Shown here: positions 13,536 to 13,571 of the stretch, piece after piece | Numbering within the stretch: position 1 is the stretch's first letter | Layout: the number at the start of each line of letters is the position of its first letter | Source: Candidatus Heimdallarchaeota archaeon | GTDB lineage: Archaea; Asgardarchaeota; Heimdallarchaeia; Heimdallarchaeales; Kariarchaeaceae | Direction of reading: 5' to 3' | Length of the DNA: 13,571 bases | Assembly (NCBI GenBank): GCA_021399405.1 | Contig: JAAFKL010000167.1 | Span: 1 to 13,571 of the forward strand | Translations under genes and position numbers: made by a program | The notes under the pieces: generated by a model | Told to the model about the DNA's origin: nothing | What the model saw: only the letters and a program-made list of their open reading frames with translations | Database searches by the model: none

Positions 13536-13571
13536 GGTTGAGTTCCAAATATCAATCACAATTCGCGCCAA

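Noticed and set aside
1..13571. CRISPR array, insertion sequence or prophage
   Set aside because: No regularly spaced repeats, transposase, integrase or phage gene is visible; the only repeats are the short ones listed.

Overview
The window is AT-rich DNA that reads as archaeal. Most genes have an AT-rich TATA-like element 25-35 bp before the start codon, which implies leaderless or short-leader mRNAs. The ribosome sites that exist are GGTGA/GAGG type, and TTG and GTG starts are common. The protein families (HdrA/B/C-like redox proteins, TPR scaffolds, an orphan multi-pass membrane protein) fit an archaeon with a reduced, AT-rich genome. An Asgard (Heimdall-type) source is my guess, but nothing here proves the lineage.

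Left third (1-4664). A 5' fragment of an MFS transporter runs off the left edge on the minus strand. It is followed by a minus-strand class I SAM methyltransferase, a plus-strand seven-helix membrane protein, a plus-strand zinc-free quinone-oxidoreductase-type dehydrogenase, and a minus-strand membrane protein resembling the 'putative sensor' domain. These look like single-gene units, not one pathway.

Centre (4779-10243). Five minus-strand genes form a tight operon, in transcription order HdrC-like, HdrB-like, HdrA-like, an unknown protein, then a fused dicluster-ferredoxin/CCG protein. The gene order, the short HdrA (355 aa, no ferredoxin insertions) and the HdrB motifs CCGFGFRH and HDTGC match the sulfur-oxidation-type heterodisulfide-reductase-like complex (sHdr: C1-B1-A-hyp-C2-B2). 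Here C2 and B2 appear as one polypeptide. In known sHdr systems this cytoplasmic flavin/Fe-S complex works with lipoate-binding proteins in sulfur compound oxidation. No lipoate-binding protein lies in this window, so the substrate here is inferred. The last gene is the most unusual. Its first CCG half has lost its cluster cysteines, its second has Glu in place of the final Cys, and it carries a roughly 105-residue C-terminal extension. That extension is flanked by a recognisable duplicate of the DNA encoding the end of the CCG domain, which suggests that the extension was inserted.

Right third (10244-13571). A divergent promoter region separates the operon from a small unknown gene (89 aa), then a TPR protein and two abutting TfoX-N-terminal-like genes. 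The last roughly 540 bp carry no convincing gene. A strong TATA element at 13181 is followed by an unusually dense series of perfect stem-loops up to about 13500, including two mutually exclusive helices and a GCAA-capped hairpin inside a multibranch fold. I read this as a candidate structured non-coding RNA that I could not assign to a known family.
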